Positions 1 through 10,085 of a DNA stretch of 64,000 bases are shown one piece after another. Positions within the stretch are counted from its first letter, which is position 1; every line of letters starts with the position of its first letter. The position numbers and the translations under genes are program-made. The notes under the pieces were generated by a model, which was not told the DNA's origin, did no database searches, and saw nothing but the letters and a program-made list of their open reading frames with translations. The stretch lies in contig BTPG01000001.1 of assembly GCA_036245525.1 (NCBI GenBank), forward strand, positions 174,597,402 through 174,661,401, read 5' to 3'. This DNA is from Semisulcospira habei (taxonomy: Eukaryota > Mollusca > Gastropoda > Semisulcospiridae).

Positions 1-645
1 CGGGCCCATAATATGGGCTCGCGGCAATAACCATATACGTACACGTTAAACCGGCCACGTAATGGAGCCGGAAGTTGTCCTGGACCGTAGACGGTCAGCG
101 CCTCACTGGCCCACGGCACTACCCGAGACCTTACCTCATGTCGCCAGAAGGCGGAGCAGTGAAGCAATTTGCCGACCGGCCGTCCAACCGGGGAGAGGAC
201 GAAGAGGGCCCAGAAGAAAGGTAAAATCCCACCGGACGTAAGGCCCAGGCGAAGGGGCCCGGAAGATCCCCACAAGCACAAGTAAGGAGTCCCACAAAAA
301 GGAAGGCACATGGTAAATCCAAAGCCGAGGCAAAGGAAGGCGCCAGGAATAAAGGTAAGTCCCCACAAGCACAGTCACATGTAAGGAGGCAAGCACGTGG
401 TAAATCCAAGGCCAAAACCGCCATGTCCATTCGCTAGGAAGCTAAGCGTGAGACTGGTGTATCAGCCCATGTGGCCTCATGGGGAGGGAGGGGAGGCCAC
501 TCATGGAGTTTTTTGGGTAACGGCTCCCTGGAGTCACCACCACGGTTGCGTTGCTATACACAACGGATACTTAGGCTGAATCGCTAGGCTCAGTGTACCT
601 TCCTATTAGTAATGCCATCGGTAAGGATTTTGAGGAAACAAAGGT
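1..645 (-). mobile_element. 5' terminal region of a diverged DIRS-like element, cut by the window edge
   Basis: The segment at about 605-645 (gccatcggtaaggattttg, then aggaaacaa) matches the outer tip of the left inverted terminal repeat (LITR) of the DIRS elements ending at 15960, 21925 and 42156. Sequence just inside it (an acacaacgg...taggctgaat block at about 555-585) also aligns in order with the LITR core of the element ending at 42156. Orientation is minus, so the coding part would lie left of the window. Nothing in 1-430 translates into a recognisable gag. Divergence is clearly greater than among the other three, so this is an older member or another subfamily. Confidence 0.55.
267..412. 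repeat. imperfect direct duplication, two ~55-bp units
   Basis: Units at 267-326 and 361-412 both start ccccacaagcaca and end ggtaaatccaa(a/g)gcc, with small indels between. They lie in the 5' leader of the diverged DIRS-like element. Two other DIRS copies here also carry short duplications in their leader or gag. Confidence 0.6.
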
Positions 646-928
646 ACCCTGGCAATTTGATCGGTGCCGTTCGTTGTGATCGCTGTAGGAATGTGTCAGG
701 GGTCATCACGCTACTCAACATAGATTCTAGCCTGCAATTGGTTCACTCATTAACTATTCGACCAGTGAGAACCATCGTTCTATAAGCCGACCTAATTCTC
801 AGAAAACTTTTCACTTTGATAGAAGGATTGTCTTCCTGTGTAGTAAATTCCGCTCCGTCCTCACAGGGACCTACAAGCCCAAGCCTGCATTTCGCAAACT
901 GTACCAGTTGTATGAGATAGATTGACTG

Positions 929-999
<71 letters not shown>

Positions 1000-1384
1000 T
1001 CACCTGAGGTTAAGCACAATAGAAATCATCATTATTACTATTATTAGATCCATAGTAAACCAGACCAATATGGAAACGACAACGAAAGAAACTCTGGGAA
1101 CACTTCTAATGGGTGGGATGGAGGACATATGGGCCTTTCCAAGTGAAGACATCCCATCTTGACCGAACTGCACTAAACTGAACTGGTGTAATCACGAAAA
1201 CGTTTGCTTTGCTCGAATAAAGTTGGTTTTCAAACAGCACTTCAATAGCATCAATACATGAAATGCGAGCAAAAAACCCCCTTACCGTACTATATATAGG
1301 TTGCACCTAAATTTCACTTTTTATCAATAAAAACAATAGATTCCAAAACTACATGTAGTTCTGCTAATGTTAGCCTAAAAAGAA
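646..1384. other. unassigned stretch with a (GT)34 microsatellite
   Basis: Apart from the GT run at 931-998 I see no coding exon, RNA gene or recognisable repeat. The ORFs that read through the GT run are low-complexity artefacts. This is probably intron 6 of ATP6V1H. Confidence 0.5.
931..998. repeat. (GT)34 microsatellite
   Basis: Uninterrupted 68-bp GT dinucleotide run. Confidence 0.98.
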
Positions 1385-2229
1385 TATATTTTTGATCTAG
1401 ATCTATCTATCCTGTATTCTTGCCGACCGTTGGGGCACCACTGATGACTTGGCAACCAGCTCCCTCCATTCCTCTCTGTTCTCTGCCATTCTCAGTGTGT
1501 CGCTCAGCTTCAGTCCTGCCCACTCTGAGATTATTGTCCTCCCATCTTTTTCTCTGTCTTCATCCTCCTTGCACAGTGCCTTGCAGCATTGTCTTGGCAA
1601 TCCCTGCTGATCGCGTGACATGCCCATACCACTTCAGTTTGCTTTTTTTCACAATGGCTAATAGGTCTTCATAGGGCCTGATGGCTTGCCTGATTCTGCT
1701 TCCCACTTCCTCGTTCGTGATATGATCTATGTACGAAATGCCAAGCAGCCTTCGAAAACATCTCATTTCAGTGGCTTGTATCCTCCTTTCGAAGGTCTGC
1801 TATGAGGGTCCATGACTCACAGGCATATAAGAACACTGAGATGACTAAGGAGCACATCAGTCTGATCTTGGAGCAGAGTGTGATGTTTTTGTCCTTCCAT
1901 ATGGTCTTCAGTCTTGACAGCGCTGTTGTTGTCTGCGCAATCCTGGACAGTATTTCTGGTTTTGATCCCTCATCTGTCACAATGGCTCCTAAGTATTTGA
2001 ATTTCTTAACTGTTTCCAGTTTTTGGTCTCCAACCATGATTTTGGTGCCAATGCCACTGACTGGCATTATTGGTCATCAGTTTGGTCTTCTCTGCGCCGA
2101 TTTCCATTCCAAACGCAATGGCTGTACTGTCCAGATTTACTACCAGCTGAGCTAGCTCCTCCTCTGTTCCTGCAAGGCCATCAATGTCGTCCGCGAAGTG
2201 CAAGTTTTTGATTGTTCTGCCTCCAATAC
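1385..2229 (-). mobile_element. RTE-like LINE, 3' half (end of RT, C-terminus, GATA tail)
   Basis: On the minus strand this encodes the end of a LINE reverse transcriptase: the FADDIDGLAG region at about 2200, then a C-terminal domain with MRCFRRLLGIS and LKWYGHV near 1760-1630, ending about 1410 at QRSARIQDR. The tail is a short GATA-type repeat at 1397-1412, as usual for RTE-clade elements. Frameshifts and stops make it a pseudogene. The reading resumes at 4528, beyond a 2.3-kb insertion, so this and 4528-6775 are one element of about 3.1 kb. Related copies lie at 47144-47396, 55192-56110 and 62245-63517. Confidence 0.85.
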
Positions 2230-2399
2230 CAGAGGTGCCTACCCCTCTTAGACCATTTTGTGTAATGGGCTGCTTAAAAATGTGTATTTTGTGTAATCAT
2301 TTCAGCGCAACACGCAACGAAAAAAATACACCACAGCAAACAAATTAAAAATAAAGACATTTATCCACACTATTACTGTATTATCTATTTTATTCACTC

Positions 2400-2886
2400 A
2401 ATATCAGGTATCGCTGTAGCAAGCTTGGGTTTGAAGTTGTGAATAGTATTTGCGAGAAAAAACTTTTAGGGGGGTAAAAATATGGTAATTTGGGACATAT
2501 TTCTTGAGCTCCTGTGACCCTTGCCTTTTCCGAGGAATCAACGAAATTAGTGTGCATATAAAGGTCTTTTCATCAGGTATCTTTGTACCAAGTTTGGGTT
2601 AGAAGTTGTGAATTAGTATTTGAGGAAAAGGAAATTATGTCCCCAAATAGCTATTTTTGATATATTTTCTGATCTCCTGTGACCTTGACCTTTGTGAGAA
2701 ACTGTCACTAAAATTGACATGTTTAGAAAGGTCTTGCCACAAAGTATCCTTGGGCCAAGTTTGAAGACTGTAGCTTCAATAGTCTCCGAGAAAATGCCAA
2801 CGTTAAAGTTTACCACGCACGACGGCGGACAGATGACCGCTGGCTCAGAACATAGACTCACGTTTGCTTCGCACATGAGCCAAAAA
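2400..2886 (+). repeat. tandem-unit repeat element, copy 1
   Basis: Contains ~150-165-bp units with the landmarks aagtttgggtt(t)gaagttgtgaa, tatttgag(a)aaaa and ctcctgtgacc(c)ttgacctt. It ends with a divergent terminal unit finishing at gtgagccaaaaa. The same family occurs at 34986-35639 plus 42157-42758, and inverted at 54724-55190 and 63518-63900. There is no coding capacity. Confidence 0.8.
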
Positions 2887-2888
2887 TA

Positions 2889-3685
2889 TCTTTCGTGCAT
2901 GACAGGTAGCTGTTAGTAAACAGGGCATCAGTTACTGCGACACGTTAGTGTCCATGCATTTCCAGTGTGCCGATACACTGTAAGGCTCCTTCATACCTGG
3001 TCACCAGATGTCAATGTTTACACCTTCCACTGTACGGTATATCCACACTCTAGACAACATGTAATAAGCGGCATTGAAGGATGTTGTGTCTCATACACGA
3101 TAGGATAGAAGTACCAGTGTTGTAAAGACAATGCACGTACTACACGTGTGACCAATGTGTGTCAGTCGGTGTCCACAGAGTCACTGCATGTGCACCAAGG
3201 TGTAGCATCAGAGGAACGGAATATCAATTAGAACCTCCAAATTCATCTTCAGAATCAAGCTGTACATCATTGCTGTTGTCAGTGCCTCAACCGTCTATCG
3301 CTCCAGCTGACACTGCCAACACGTGGTTATGCTGCCACGCGGTAGGTGGACACACGAGTCCCAATATATCAAAGCTATCTGCTTTTGAAACCATGTCTCC
3401 AAATACAAAATTTTATCACTCCGAATATCTACACATTCACTCGCCATTTCGACCGTAATACGCATGCTAGAAAGCTGACCGTGTACCACGTACAAAAGTA
3501 CGCACGCACTGTCAGGACCCTGTAGTATAAAACATGATGCCTCAGTGCCGGGTGAAGGGCGAGGTCACCACACACGCGGCGAGGCTTGCGTATCACCGGG
3601 TGCGCGATATAAAACACCTAACACCGCTCTAGCGTTTTTCCGGGAAGACCGCCAACCAGTACAGCGGTTTGCCGGGCCGAAAGTG
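2889..3685 (+). mobile_element. TTAA-type MITE remnant (piggyBac-like), right end kept
   Basis: Aligns along most of its length with the MITE at 24046-32514, sharing landmarks such as ctttcgtgcatgacagg, gtctagacaacatgtaataa and gaccaatgtgtgt. The right end runs into TTAA at 3686-3689. The left ~300 bp present in the other copy is missing here, where the tandem-repeat element abuts it. Confidence 0.7.
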
Positions 3686-3990
3686 TTAACAAAAAAGTGC
3701 TTTTTTGGGATGTACTACTGCCTTGGTCTTGTGCCCAGCGGACTCCAAATGTCTTTGAATATCATACTTTTGTACGCACCACTGTGAGCAACAACAAAGT
3801 CCTTTCTGCACACGTTGCATGCATTTGTAGCAGTGGAGCCCCCTGCTATCGCTAGTTACTACCCGTGAGTCAGAGTTCAGCGCACGCTTGGCGCGCTGTG
3901 TGCGAGTATTTTTGCTGCCTTGGCTAGTCAGTGTGTAGCGGACTACACGCGCAAAGCTTAGTGACAGTCTCTGGTTCCAGGGGCTGGGAG

Positions 3991-4066
3991 CCCCCCCCCC
4001 CCCCCCCCCCCCAAATTGCGTATTTTAGAGGGACTGGTCGTATAATAATAATAATAATAATAATAC
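3991..4066. repeat. C22 homopolymer and (ATA)n run
   Basis: A run of 22 C at 3991-4012 is followed by an ATA trinucleotide run at about 4040-4065. A G15 run lies at 4286-4300, inside the SINE tail. Confidence 0.95.
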
Positions 4067-4267
4067 CGTTATTATATAGGTGCTTTTTCTCAATTTTGGG
4101 GAAATCGACTCAAAGCGTCGCGCCTGAAACCCAACACACACACTCACGAAACAGACACGGATTTACGCCATTTAAGACAAACACAGTACAAGACAAACGA
4201 AGGGCCAGTCAGCTACTGAAATTACAGAGATTTTTGATCGCTTGTATTTGAAATTTGTAAAGTGGCC

Positions 4268-4462
4268 TGAAACCGGTACCAAAGTGGGGGGGGGGGGGGG
4301 TGGAAGAACCGGAGTACCCGGAGAAAGAACCCCCGACGGTCCGCCCGAATTAACGGTGACACTTACCAGAGGAGAAAAGTCCAACGCCGGAACCCGGTAT
4401 CGAACCGCGCACCTTTGGCATTGGTGGCAGGCGCCTTAACCGCTGCGCCACGGACCGCCCCG
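4268..4462 (-). mobile_element. tRNA-derived SINE
   Basis: The minus strand begins with a tRNA-like head carrying a pol III A box (tggcgcagcggttaagg, 4434-4450). A canonical B box, ggttcgatacc, follows at 4396-4406, at tRNA-like spacing. The body downstream contains a ctccgggtactccggttc segment (about 4310-4330) of the kind shared by many invertebrate SINEs. A G-run/C-run lies near its 3' side. It is a SINE and not a tRNA gene, because the anticodon arm does not fold convincingly and the unit continues well past the tRNA. Confidence 0.75.
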
Positions 4463-4837
4463 TATTCCCGTAATTTGAGCCGAAAATGCATAAAATTACG
4501 AGCTAGCGCATAAGGTAGGCACCTCTGCAATACTGACAGTTCCTTCATGATCTTTCAGAGCGGCCTTCATGATTCTTTCCAGGAAGATGTTGAAAAGAGT
4601 AGGTGAGAGCAAGCAGCCTTGTCTGACCCCGACTGTTGTCCTAAACCAGTTTCCTATTTTGCCATTGAAGCAGACTGCGCTAGTGGCCTTGTTGTAAAGG
4701 TTTTCTATTACTTTGATCAGGTTGGCATTGATGTTGTACAGCTTCATGGTGGACCATGGTGGTGCCACACCCTGTCAAATGCCTTCTTAAAATCCACAAA
4801 GACATGATAGAGGTGTTGCTGGTGCTGGAGGTACCTC

Positions 4838-5509
4838 TCACATAAAACTCAGGTTGAAGATCTGCTCAGTTGTGCTATGCCCTGGTCTGAAGCCTGCCTG
4901 TTCCTCAGCTATGATTTCCTCTGCCTGTGGCTTCAGCCTGTTCAGTAGGATCTTTAACATGACTTTGCTTGGGTGGCATATATGACTGATCGTGCGATAA
5001 TTCTGGCATTGTATGTTGCCTTTTTTCGGGAGAGTTATTATAAGTGATCGGGTCCATGGTGTGGGCCATTCCCCTGACTGCCAGATCTCATTGCAGATAG
5101 TTAGTAAGGCGCTTATCATGTCTTCTCCCCCTTCTTGGACTAGTTCTGCAGGAATGTTGTCTGCTCCTGCTGCCTTCCCTTTTTTCAGCGACTTCACGGC
5201 AGCCTTTACTTTTTGTTGGAGGATGGGATAGTTGTCACTGTTGGTCACTGGTGGGGTGACAATTATGCCTGGGTCCCCTGTAGCTCTGTGGTTGTACAAA
5301 TCTGAGCAGTACTCTGTCCATCTCTTCAGAATGTCTTGGTCTTCTGTAAGACAGTTCCCTTCTCCATCTTGAATGATAGAGGAGCATCCTTGTTTTGCAC
5401 TAGTCAGGTCTTTCGCCAGCTGGTATGCTTTTTTGCTATTGTTTTTGTGCAGATTTTCTTCTACGTGTTTACACTGGTCTTCAATCCACCTCTCCTTTGC
5501 CTTTTTCAT
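4838..5509 (-). pseudogene. LINE reverse transcriptase, N-terminal half
   Basis: A 223-codon open frame with linker and RT fingers. Visible are KKGKAAGADNIPAELVQ, the ITLPKKGN block and GFRPGHSTTEQIF, all standard in RTE/BovB-like LINEs. The palm motifs (VRQGCLLSP, then FADDIDGL) follow in other frames at 4768-4496 and, beyond the DNA-element insertion, near 2200. The enzyme is therefore dead through frameshifts and physical interruption. Confidence 0.85.
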
Positions 5510-5528
5510 GCTATTCTTAATATCCTGG

Positions 5529-6197
5529 TTAATTCCCCTGTATCGTTTGGCTCCTTCTACCTCTGACTTCTTTTTTCTTTAATTCTCGACGCTTGTCACA
5601 CAGATCAAGGCTGTCAGCTGTAACCCAAGGTTTCTTTGCTTGTTGTTGTTTGCCAAGGATCTCACTAGCTGTTTGGGTTACAGCAGTGTTAAATGTGTTG
5701 ATCAGTGTGTCCACATCCGTGTCTTTTGCACCTAGAAGTAACAGTGGTGTGAATTTTCCTCCTATCTTCGTCTGGAAGGCTTCCACTACCTCTTGGCCTT
5801 TTAGCTTCTCGAGGTCGAACTTGATTCTGGTGGGACCATGCTTGTTGACTTTCTTCAGGCGGAGTCGGAAGGTCATCATTACTAAGTCATGGTCGCTTCC
5901 AATGTCTGCTCCTGGAAAACTTCTTGTCTTTGCAATGTTCACACTGGTTTGGAAGTGTCTGTTCACCATGATGTAGTCAATTTGGTTGTGGTACTCTCCG
6001 TTTGGGCTGTGCCATGTCCACCTTCTGGATGCTTTGTGTGGGCCAAACGTGTTCATCAGCTCCAGATCATTTGCGCTGGCGAATTCCAGGAGCCTTAAGC
6101 CTCTGTCGTTGGTCTCTGCATTGCAGTAGCGTCCACATGTGCCTTTCCAGTTCTCAACAGCATCCTCTCCTATTTTGGCATTCCAGTCTCCCTGCAC
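5529..6197 (-). pseudogene. LINE endonuclease domain (EEP family), RTE-like copy
   Basis: A 222-codon open stretch of the endonuclease that nicks target DNA to prime reverse transcription. Visible motifs are GDWNAKIG near its N-terminus, a WTWHSPNGE...QIDYI block mid-way and SDHDLVMMTF about two thirds along; these match the Asn, Asp/Tyr and Ser-Asp-His blocks of exonuclease-endonuclease-phosphatase enzymes. The N-terminal TWNVR motif lies upstream in another frame, so the protein is not made intact. Gene context: the 5' domain of the broken LINE at 4528-6775. Confidence 0.8.
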
Positions 6198-6779
6198 AAC
6201 AAGAATGTCTTTCTTGGGGGTCTGGTCCAGGACTTATTGCAGTTGGTCATAGAAGTCTTCTATTTCCTCATCATCATAGTTTGTTGTTGGAGCATAAACT
6301 TGTACAATGGTGATATTAAATGGGGTTGCCCTCAAGCATATCACCATTGTACAAGCCTGCTGGAGACTGGCCGACAACTCATGACAGTGTTCACGATGTC
6401 TTTGTGGACAAGAAATCTGACACCCTGTTCGTGTTTGTCATCTCTGCCACTTTAGTACAGTTTGTGGTTTTCCTGGGTTGATGTTTCCCCAAGGTTCTTC
6501 CATTGTACTTTGCAAAGTCATAGCATGGTCCAATGGTATCTGTTCATTTCGTGTGTCAGTTCCTCTACCTATCGAGGCGTTCTTAATGTTCTGACATTCC
6601 AAGTGCCAATGCTGATGTTGTTTCTGGCATGGAGTTTTGATGGTGCACCAGTAACACAATTAACACCTCTGCCCTGGTGCAAGACAGAAGGCGCGGTCCT
6701 TGTTCTGGGTGATGACCAATCCGGTATGGATTGAGGTAAGGTTGTCATTGCATGTGGTGTGTCTTGGGCAAATGAACCT

Positions 6780-8922
6780 GGCAGAGCCCATCCCTCACCA
6801 GCTGTGTTGTGAAGACCTTGGAGAGAATTGTGAACGAGCGCCTCAGGTGTTACCTGGAATCCCGGAACCTCCTTGCCCCTGAACAAGCTGGCTTCCGACA
6901 GTTCCGCAGCACCGAAGACCAGGTCACTTACTTGGCGCAGGAAGTTGAAGATGCCTTCCAGGAGCAGAAGCTGGTCTTTGTAACCTGAATTGATCTTCAG
7001 AAGGCTTTTGACAAGGTCTGGAAAGATGGGCTGCTTGTCAAACTGCTGAGAAAAGGCGTGTCCAGTAACATGTTCCAGTGGATACGCTCCTACCTCTTCA
7101 ACCACAGGGCAAGAGTCAGCGCCGACCAGACCAAAAGCAAGAAATTCCTCCTTCGTCATGGCGTCCCGCAAGGTGGAGTCCTCTCACCTACCCTCTTCCT
7201 TCTCTTCATCGACGATCTGGTGTCTGAGATGCCCAAGGGAATCAAAGCTGCCCTATACGCAGACGACCTTGTGATCTGGTGCAAGGAGGAGCATGCAAGT
7301 ACTGCCACCTACAGAATGCAGCTAGCGGCAGATAAGCTGAACGCATGGGCAGAAGACTGGTGCATCTCCGTCAACAAGGAGAAATCCACCACCCTCTTCA
7401 CACTGTCCCCAAAGCAGAAAGCCGGAACCATCAAGCTTGGTGGAACCCCTCTTAGAGAGGATGAAGAAGCTACCTACCTTGGTGTCACCTTCGACAGACG
7501 TCAGACCTGGAAACCACACATTGCACTTGCAGAGGGGAAGGCCCGGCGCAAGCTGGCCATACTCAGGAAACTGGCAGGAACCACCTGGGGAGTGAACGAG
7601 AAGATGCTGAAGACAGTATACCAGGGAACAGTCAGGCCCCACCTCGAGTACGGCTCCACAGAGTGGTCAACCTCAGCCAAGACGAACCTGCAGACCCTCG
7701 ACCGAGTGCAAAACCAGGCTCTTCAACTCATCACTGGTGCAATGAAATCCACACCAATCAAGGAAATGGAGAAGCTGACCACAATCCAACCTCTCAGCCA
7801 GAGGAGAGAAGCCAAAACCATGGTACAGGCGGAGAAGCTCAGGTGCTTGCCCGACCACCCCATGAAGCACAGACTAAGCAATTTCACCAAGAACCGGCTC
7901 AAAAGAAGCAGCTTTGTCCATGAGAGCATGCGACTTTCTCGACAGTACAGGGAAGTCCTTCCACAGAGCACTCTACCTCTGATCACAAAAGAAGTGGAAA
8001 ACCCTTGGGCAGTGGACAAACCAGACATCCAGATCTGCACCAGTGTCCCACATGCTGCCTCAGGAGACAGTCAGGATGACACCGTTCGATGGGCACTCAC
8101 CCTAGCCCTGATCGACGAACAGTACCCAAAGGAGGCATGGATCCACATCTACACTGATGGATCAGCAACAAATGCCGTTTCCAATGGAGGTGCTGGCATC
8201 CTGATCCAGTTCCCAGGGGGACATACAGCCACATCCAGTGTAGCCACCGGCAAACACTGCACAAATTACAAAGCAGGAACCGAAGCACTTATGCAGGCCG
8301 CCTCCATGGTTCAGAATTCTACAGACCCATGCTATCAAGTTGTCTTCTTCTCCGATGCCCTTTCAGTCCTTCAGGCCCTCGAGAACGACAAACTCCCCCA
8401 GCTGACCAGAGCTTTGCAGAAGGTCAGACAAACCAGAAGAGTTGTTCTCCAGTGGATACAAGCCCACTGTGGGGTACCAGGAAATGAAAGGGCAGACGAG
8501 CTGGCGAAAGAAGGAGCCACAAAAGATCAACAAGAAAACAGTGTCAGCTATAGTGAGCAAAAGACAATCATCAAGGCATTGATGAGGCCGAGGTCAAACA
8601 GAGACGACTACCACACAATGACCAGAGAGCAGCAAGTCGTCCTGATCAGACTGCGTAGCGGCCACAACAGACTGAACGCTCACATGAACAGAAAGCTCAA
8701 GCTGGCGCCATCACCAACCTGTGCCTGTGGTCAGGAAGACCAAACAGCGGAACATATTCTCTCCCCCTACTGGACGATGAAAGAAAAGAAGTGTGGCCGT
8801 CGCCAACTCCACTGCAGACCAAACTCTACGGCAGTCGAGAAGACCTGGAAAAAACGACGTCATTCATCGCCGGTGCTGAACTGACCGTATAGCCCACTGC
8901 GAACGAAAAGAAGAAGAAGAAC
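6780..8922 (+). mobile_element. I-type LINE with RNase H, 5'-truncated
   Basis: Begins abruptly inside the RT fingers (translation around LTSCVVKTLERIVNERL at about 6795), continues through a long ORF with RT and RNase H, and ends in a (GAA)n tail at 8907-8922. A single in-frame TGA at about 6988 sits just before IDLQKAFDKVW, where Trp would be expected. RNase H downstream of RT places it in the I/R1/Jockey-like LINEs and not RTE. No endonuclease is present. Confidence 0.85.
7058..8884 (+). pseudogene. RT-RNase H polyprotein of an I-type LINE (608 codons open)
   Basis: Residue order in the open frame: RT palm with HGVPQGGVLSPTLF (about residues 34-47) and the catalytic YADDLVIW (about 66-73); thumb and connection to about residue 330; RNase H from about 360, with YTDGSATN, a Glu in AGTEAL, FFSDALSVL and HCGVPGNERADELAKEG; and a C-terminal zinc-knuckle-like CACGQ...H segment near 570. 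All RNase H acidic residues appear kept. The first Met of this open stretch is internal; the true ORF extends upstream past a stop near 6988 and is 5'-truncated. The domains look functional but the element cannot retrotranspose as it stands. Confidence 0.88.
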
Positions 8923-9064
8923 AACCCTCAGATGGAGACACTGGCCGGAAGAGACAGAGGTGTCCCGCAAGCTCTATGGAGGCCTGGAGGACCTGCGGCG
9001 CACGGCAGCATTTATAGAGGAGACCGGGCTGTGTGATAAAGAGTGTTCGAGGAAGAAGAAGAAG
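8923..9064 (+). mobile_element. short I-type LINE 3' end joined to the previous LINE tail
   Basis: About 140 bp nearly identical to 35255-35403, encoding the HWPEETEVSRKLYGGLEDLR C-terminus and ending in gaagaagaag. It begins directly after the (GAA)n tail of the preceding LINE. Two LINE 3' ends are therefore stacked tail to head. Confidence 0.8.
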
Positions 9065-9318
9065 TCTGTGCTGACTTTGCCCTGCTTTCTATGACAAAAT
9101 TTTGTGTCCACTGGCAGTGAATCTTGAATGCAAAGCAAGTCCCAAGTACCAGTGCCATTCCAGTTTCCACTCCGCATCATAAACTGGACCAATTGGGACA
9201 CGTTAATTCACACAGGTAGTGCCTAAATAGCGATCTGCACACCGAGTTCAATTTAATGCTGCTGGCGCCACAGAGGAAAGATGTGAGAATATAGTTTGCT
9301 ATGTGTACCAGAAATATT
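9065..9318. other. unassigned spacer
   Basis: No recognisable feature. A minus-strand ORF here shows no family motif and no ATP6V1H similarity. Confidence 0.4.
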
Positions 9319-9543
9319 AATTTTTCTCTAAAAGGTATTTTTTCGAAAAATACTTACCGATGACATGACTTTGTGGAAATGTCTACTACTAGCTCAATTT
9401 TAGCCTACTTACCCGTTGTGTGCCCACACAACCCGGGAGGCACTCGGGGAACCCCCCCTAGAGGGGCCGAGAGTTGTCTCTCGTTTCCCGCCTTACCGGC
9501 TCCGGTCACGAGACCGGCCAGTTTTTCTGATACTTCGCTCGAA
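9319..9543 (-). repeat. RITR of DIRS B
   Basis: Inverted copy of the LITR core at 21721-21900, preceded by a tip absent from the LITR. The tip contains the near-palindrome gtattttttcgaaaaatac. The shared core begins at ccgatgacatgac. Confidence 0.85.
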
Positions 9544-9578
9544 AGCGGCAAGCGGGGCAGGAGGGAGGGTCCTCCGAG

Positions 9579-9628
9579 TCATGTCATCGGTTAGTATTTT
9601 TCGAAAAAATACCTTTTAGAGAAAAATT
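9579..9628 (-). repeat. ICR of DIRS B, RITR-complementary half
   Basis: Complementary to the outer ~50 bp of the B RITR (9319-9368). Its partner half, complementary to the LITR tip, lies 6.3 kb away at 15961-16005 because DIRS A integrated at the junction. Confidence 0.85.
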
Positions 9629-9833
9629 AATTTTTCTCTAAAATGTATTTTTTCGAAAAATACTTACCGATGACATGACTGTCTGGAAATAGTCTACTTG
9701 CTTACCAATTTTAGCCTAAGACCCAACGGGTCCCCCCAGGAGGCTCTCGGGGATCCCTAACAGGGACGAGAGTAGCCTCCCCTGCCCATCCGGTCACGTG
9801 CCCGGTGGTGTCTCCTTTAGCCAGTTGTCTACG
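9629..9833 (-). repeat. RITR of DIRS A
   Basis: Tip aatttttctctaaaatg, then the palindrome-like ttttttcgaaaaa, then a ~170-bp core nearly identical to the inverted LITR at 15775-15940. Confidence 0.88.
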
Positions 9834-9872
9834 GAGTTACCAGCGGCAAGCGGGGAGGAGGGAGGGACCTCC

Positions 9873-9972
9873 AAGTCATGTCATCGGTAAGTATTTTTCG
9901 AAAAAATACATTTTAGAGAAAAATTAATTTGTTTCCTCAAAACACATTACCGATGACATGACTGTCTGGAAG
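9873..9972 (-). repeat. ICR of DIRS A, intact
   Basis: The internal complementary region has two halves meeting at 9925/9926. 9873-9925 is complementary to the RITR tip, and 9926-9972 to the LITR tip. In DIRS elements this region aligns both cDNA ends to form the circular intermediate. It lies between the recombinase stop (10086) and the RITR, the usual place. Confidence 0.88.
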
Positions 9973-10085
9973 AATGCCAAAAAGGAGGAGGGTGCCGCAG
10001 AATCCCTGTCTGAAACCTCATTAGGGACGAGGACGGCCCGTCACTCCTGATCACACACTCCCGACAATTTTAGCGAAGTGCATAC

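Larger units (their letters stand above)
2230..4527. mobile_element. DNA element with 14-bp TIRs inserted in the LINE
   Basis: The ends are exact inverted repeats, cagaggtgcctacc at 2230-2243 and its complement at 4514-4527. They are flanked by a 6-bp duplication, caatac, at 2224-2229 and 4528-4533. The uninterrupted LINE sequence at about 62642 contains caatac only once, which confirms the insertion. The CAGAGG terminus is hAT-like, but hAT elements make 8-bp duplications, so the superfamily is open. No intact transposase is present. The interior holds tandem repeats, a TTAA MITE remnant, homopolymer runs and a SINE. A minus-strand CxxC...HxxxxH zinc-finger-like remnant may lie near 3700-3840. 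Confidence 0.75.
4528..6775 (-). mobile_element. RTE-like LINE, 5' half (endonuclease and RT)
   Basis: This is the upstream portion of the element continued at 1385-2229. Reading the minus strand from about 6680: an apurinic-like endonuclease start (IGTWNVRTL near 6590), the GDWNAKIG and SDHDL endonuclease motifs (6197-5529), a linker, then RT blocks (LPKKGN, GFRPGHSTTEQIF, VRQGCLLSPTLFN) down to 4528. Several frameshifts break it, for example between the endonuclease and RT ORFs near 5520 and at about 4830. There is no RNase H domain, as expected for RTE. The 5' end meets the I-type LINE near 6775. Confidence 0.85.

Noticed and set aside
131..430. 99-codon minus-strand ORF at the window start
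   Set aside because: Low-complexity Pro/Leu/Cys repeats produced by a DNA-level duplication; no family motif.
743..1162. ORFs of poly His-Thr / Cys-Val over the GT run
   Set aside because: Direct translation of a microsatellite on both strands.
4396..4460. tRNA gene on the minus strand
   Set aside because: A and B boxes are present, but the cloverleaf is not convincing and the unit continues as a SINE body.
9065..9318. Possible ATP6V1H exon 7 in the gap between TEs
   Set aside because: The minus-strand translation shows no similarity to subunit H after the ARIVAKIACW exon.
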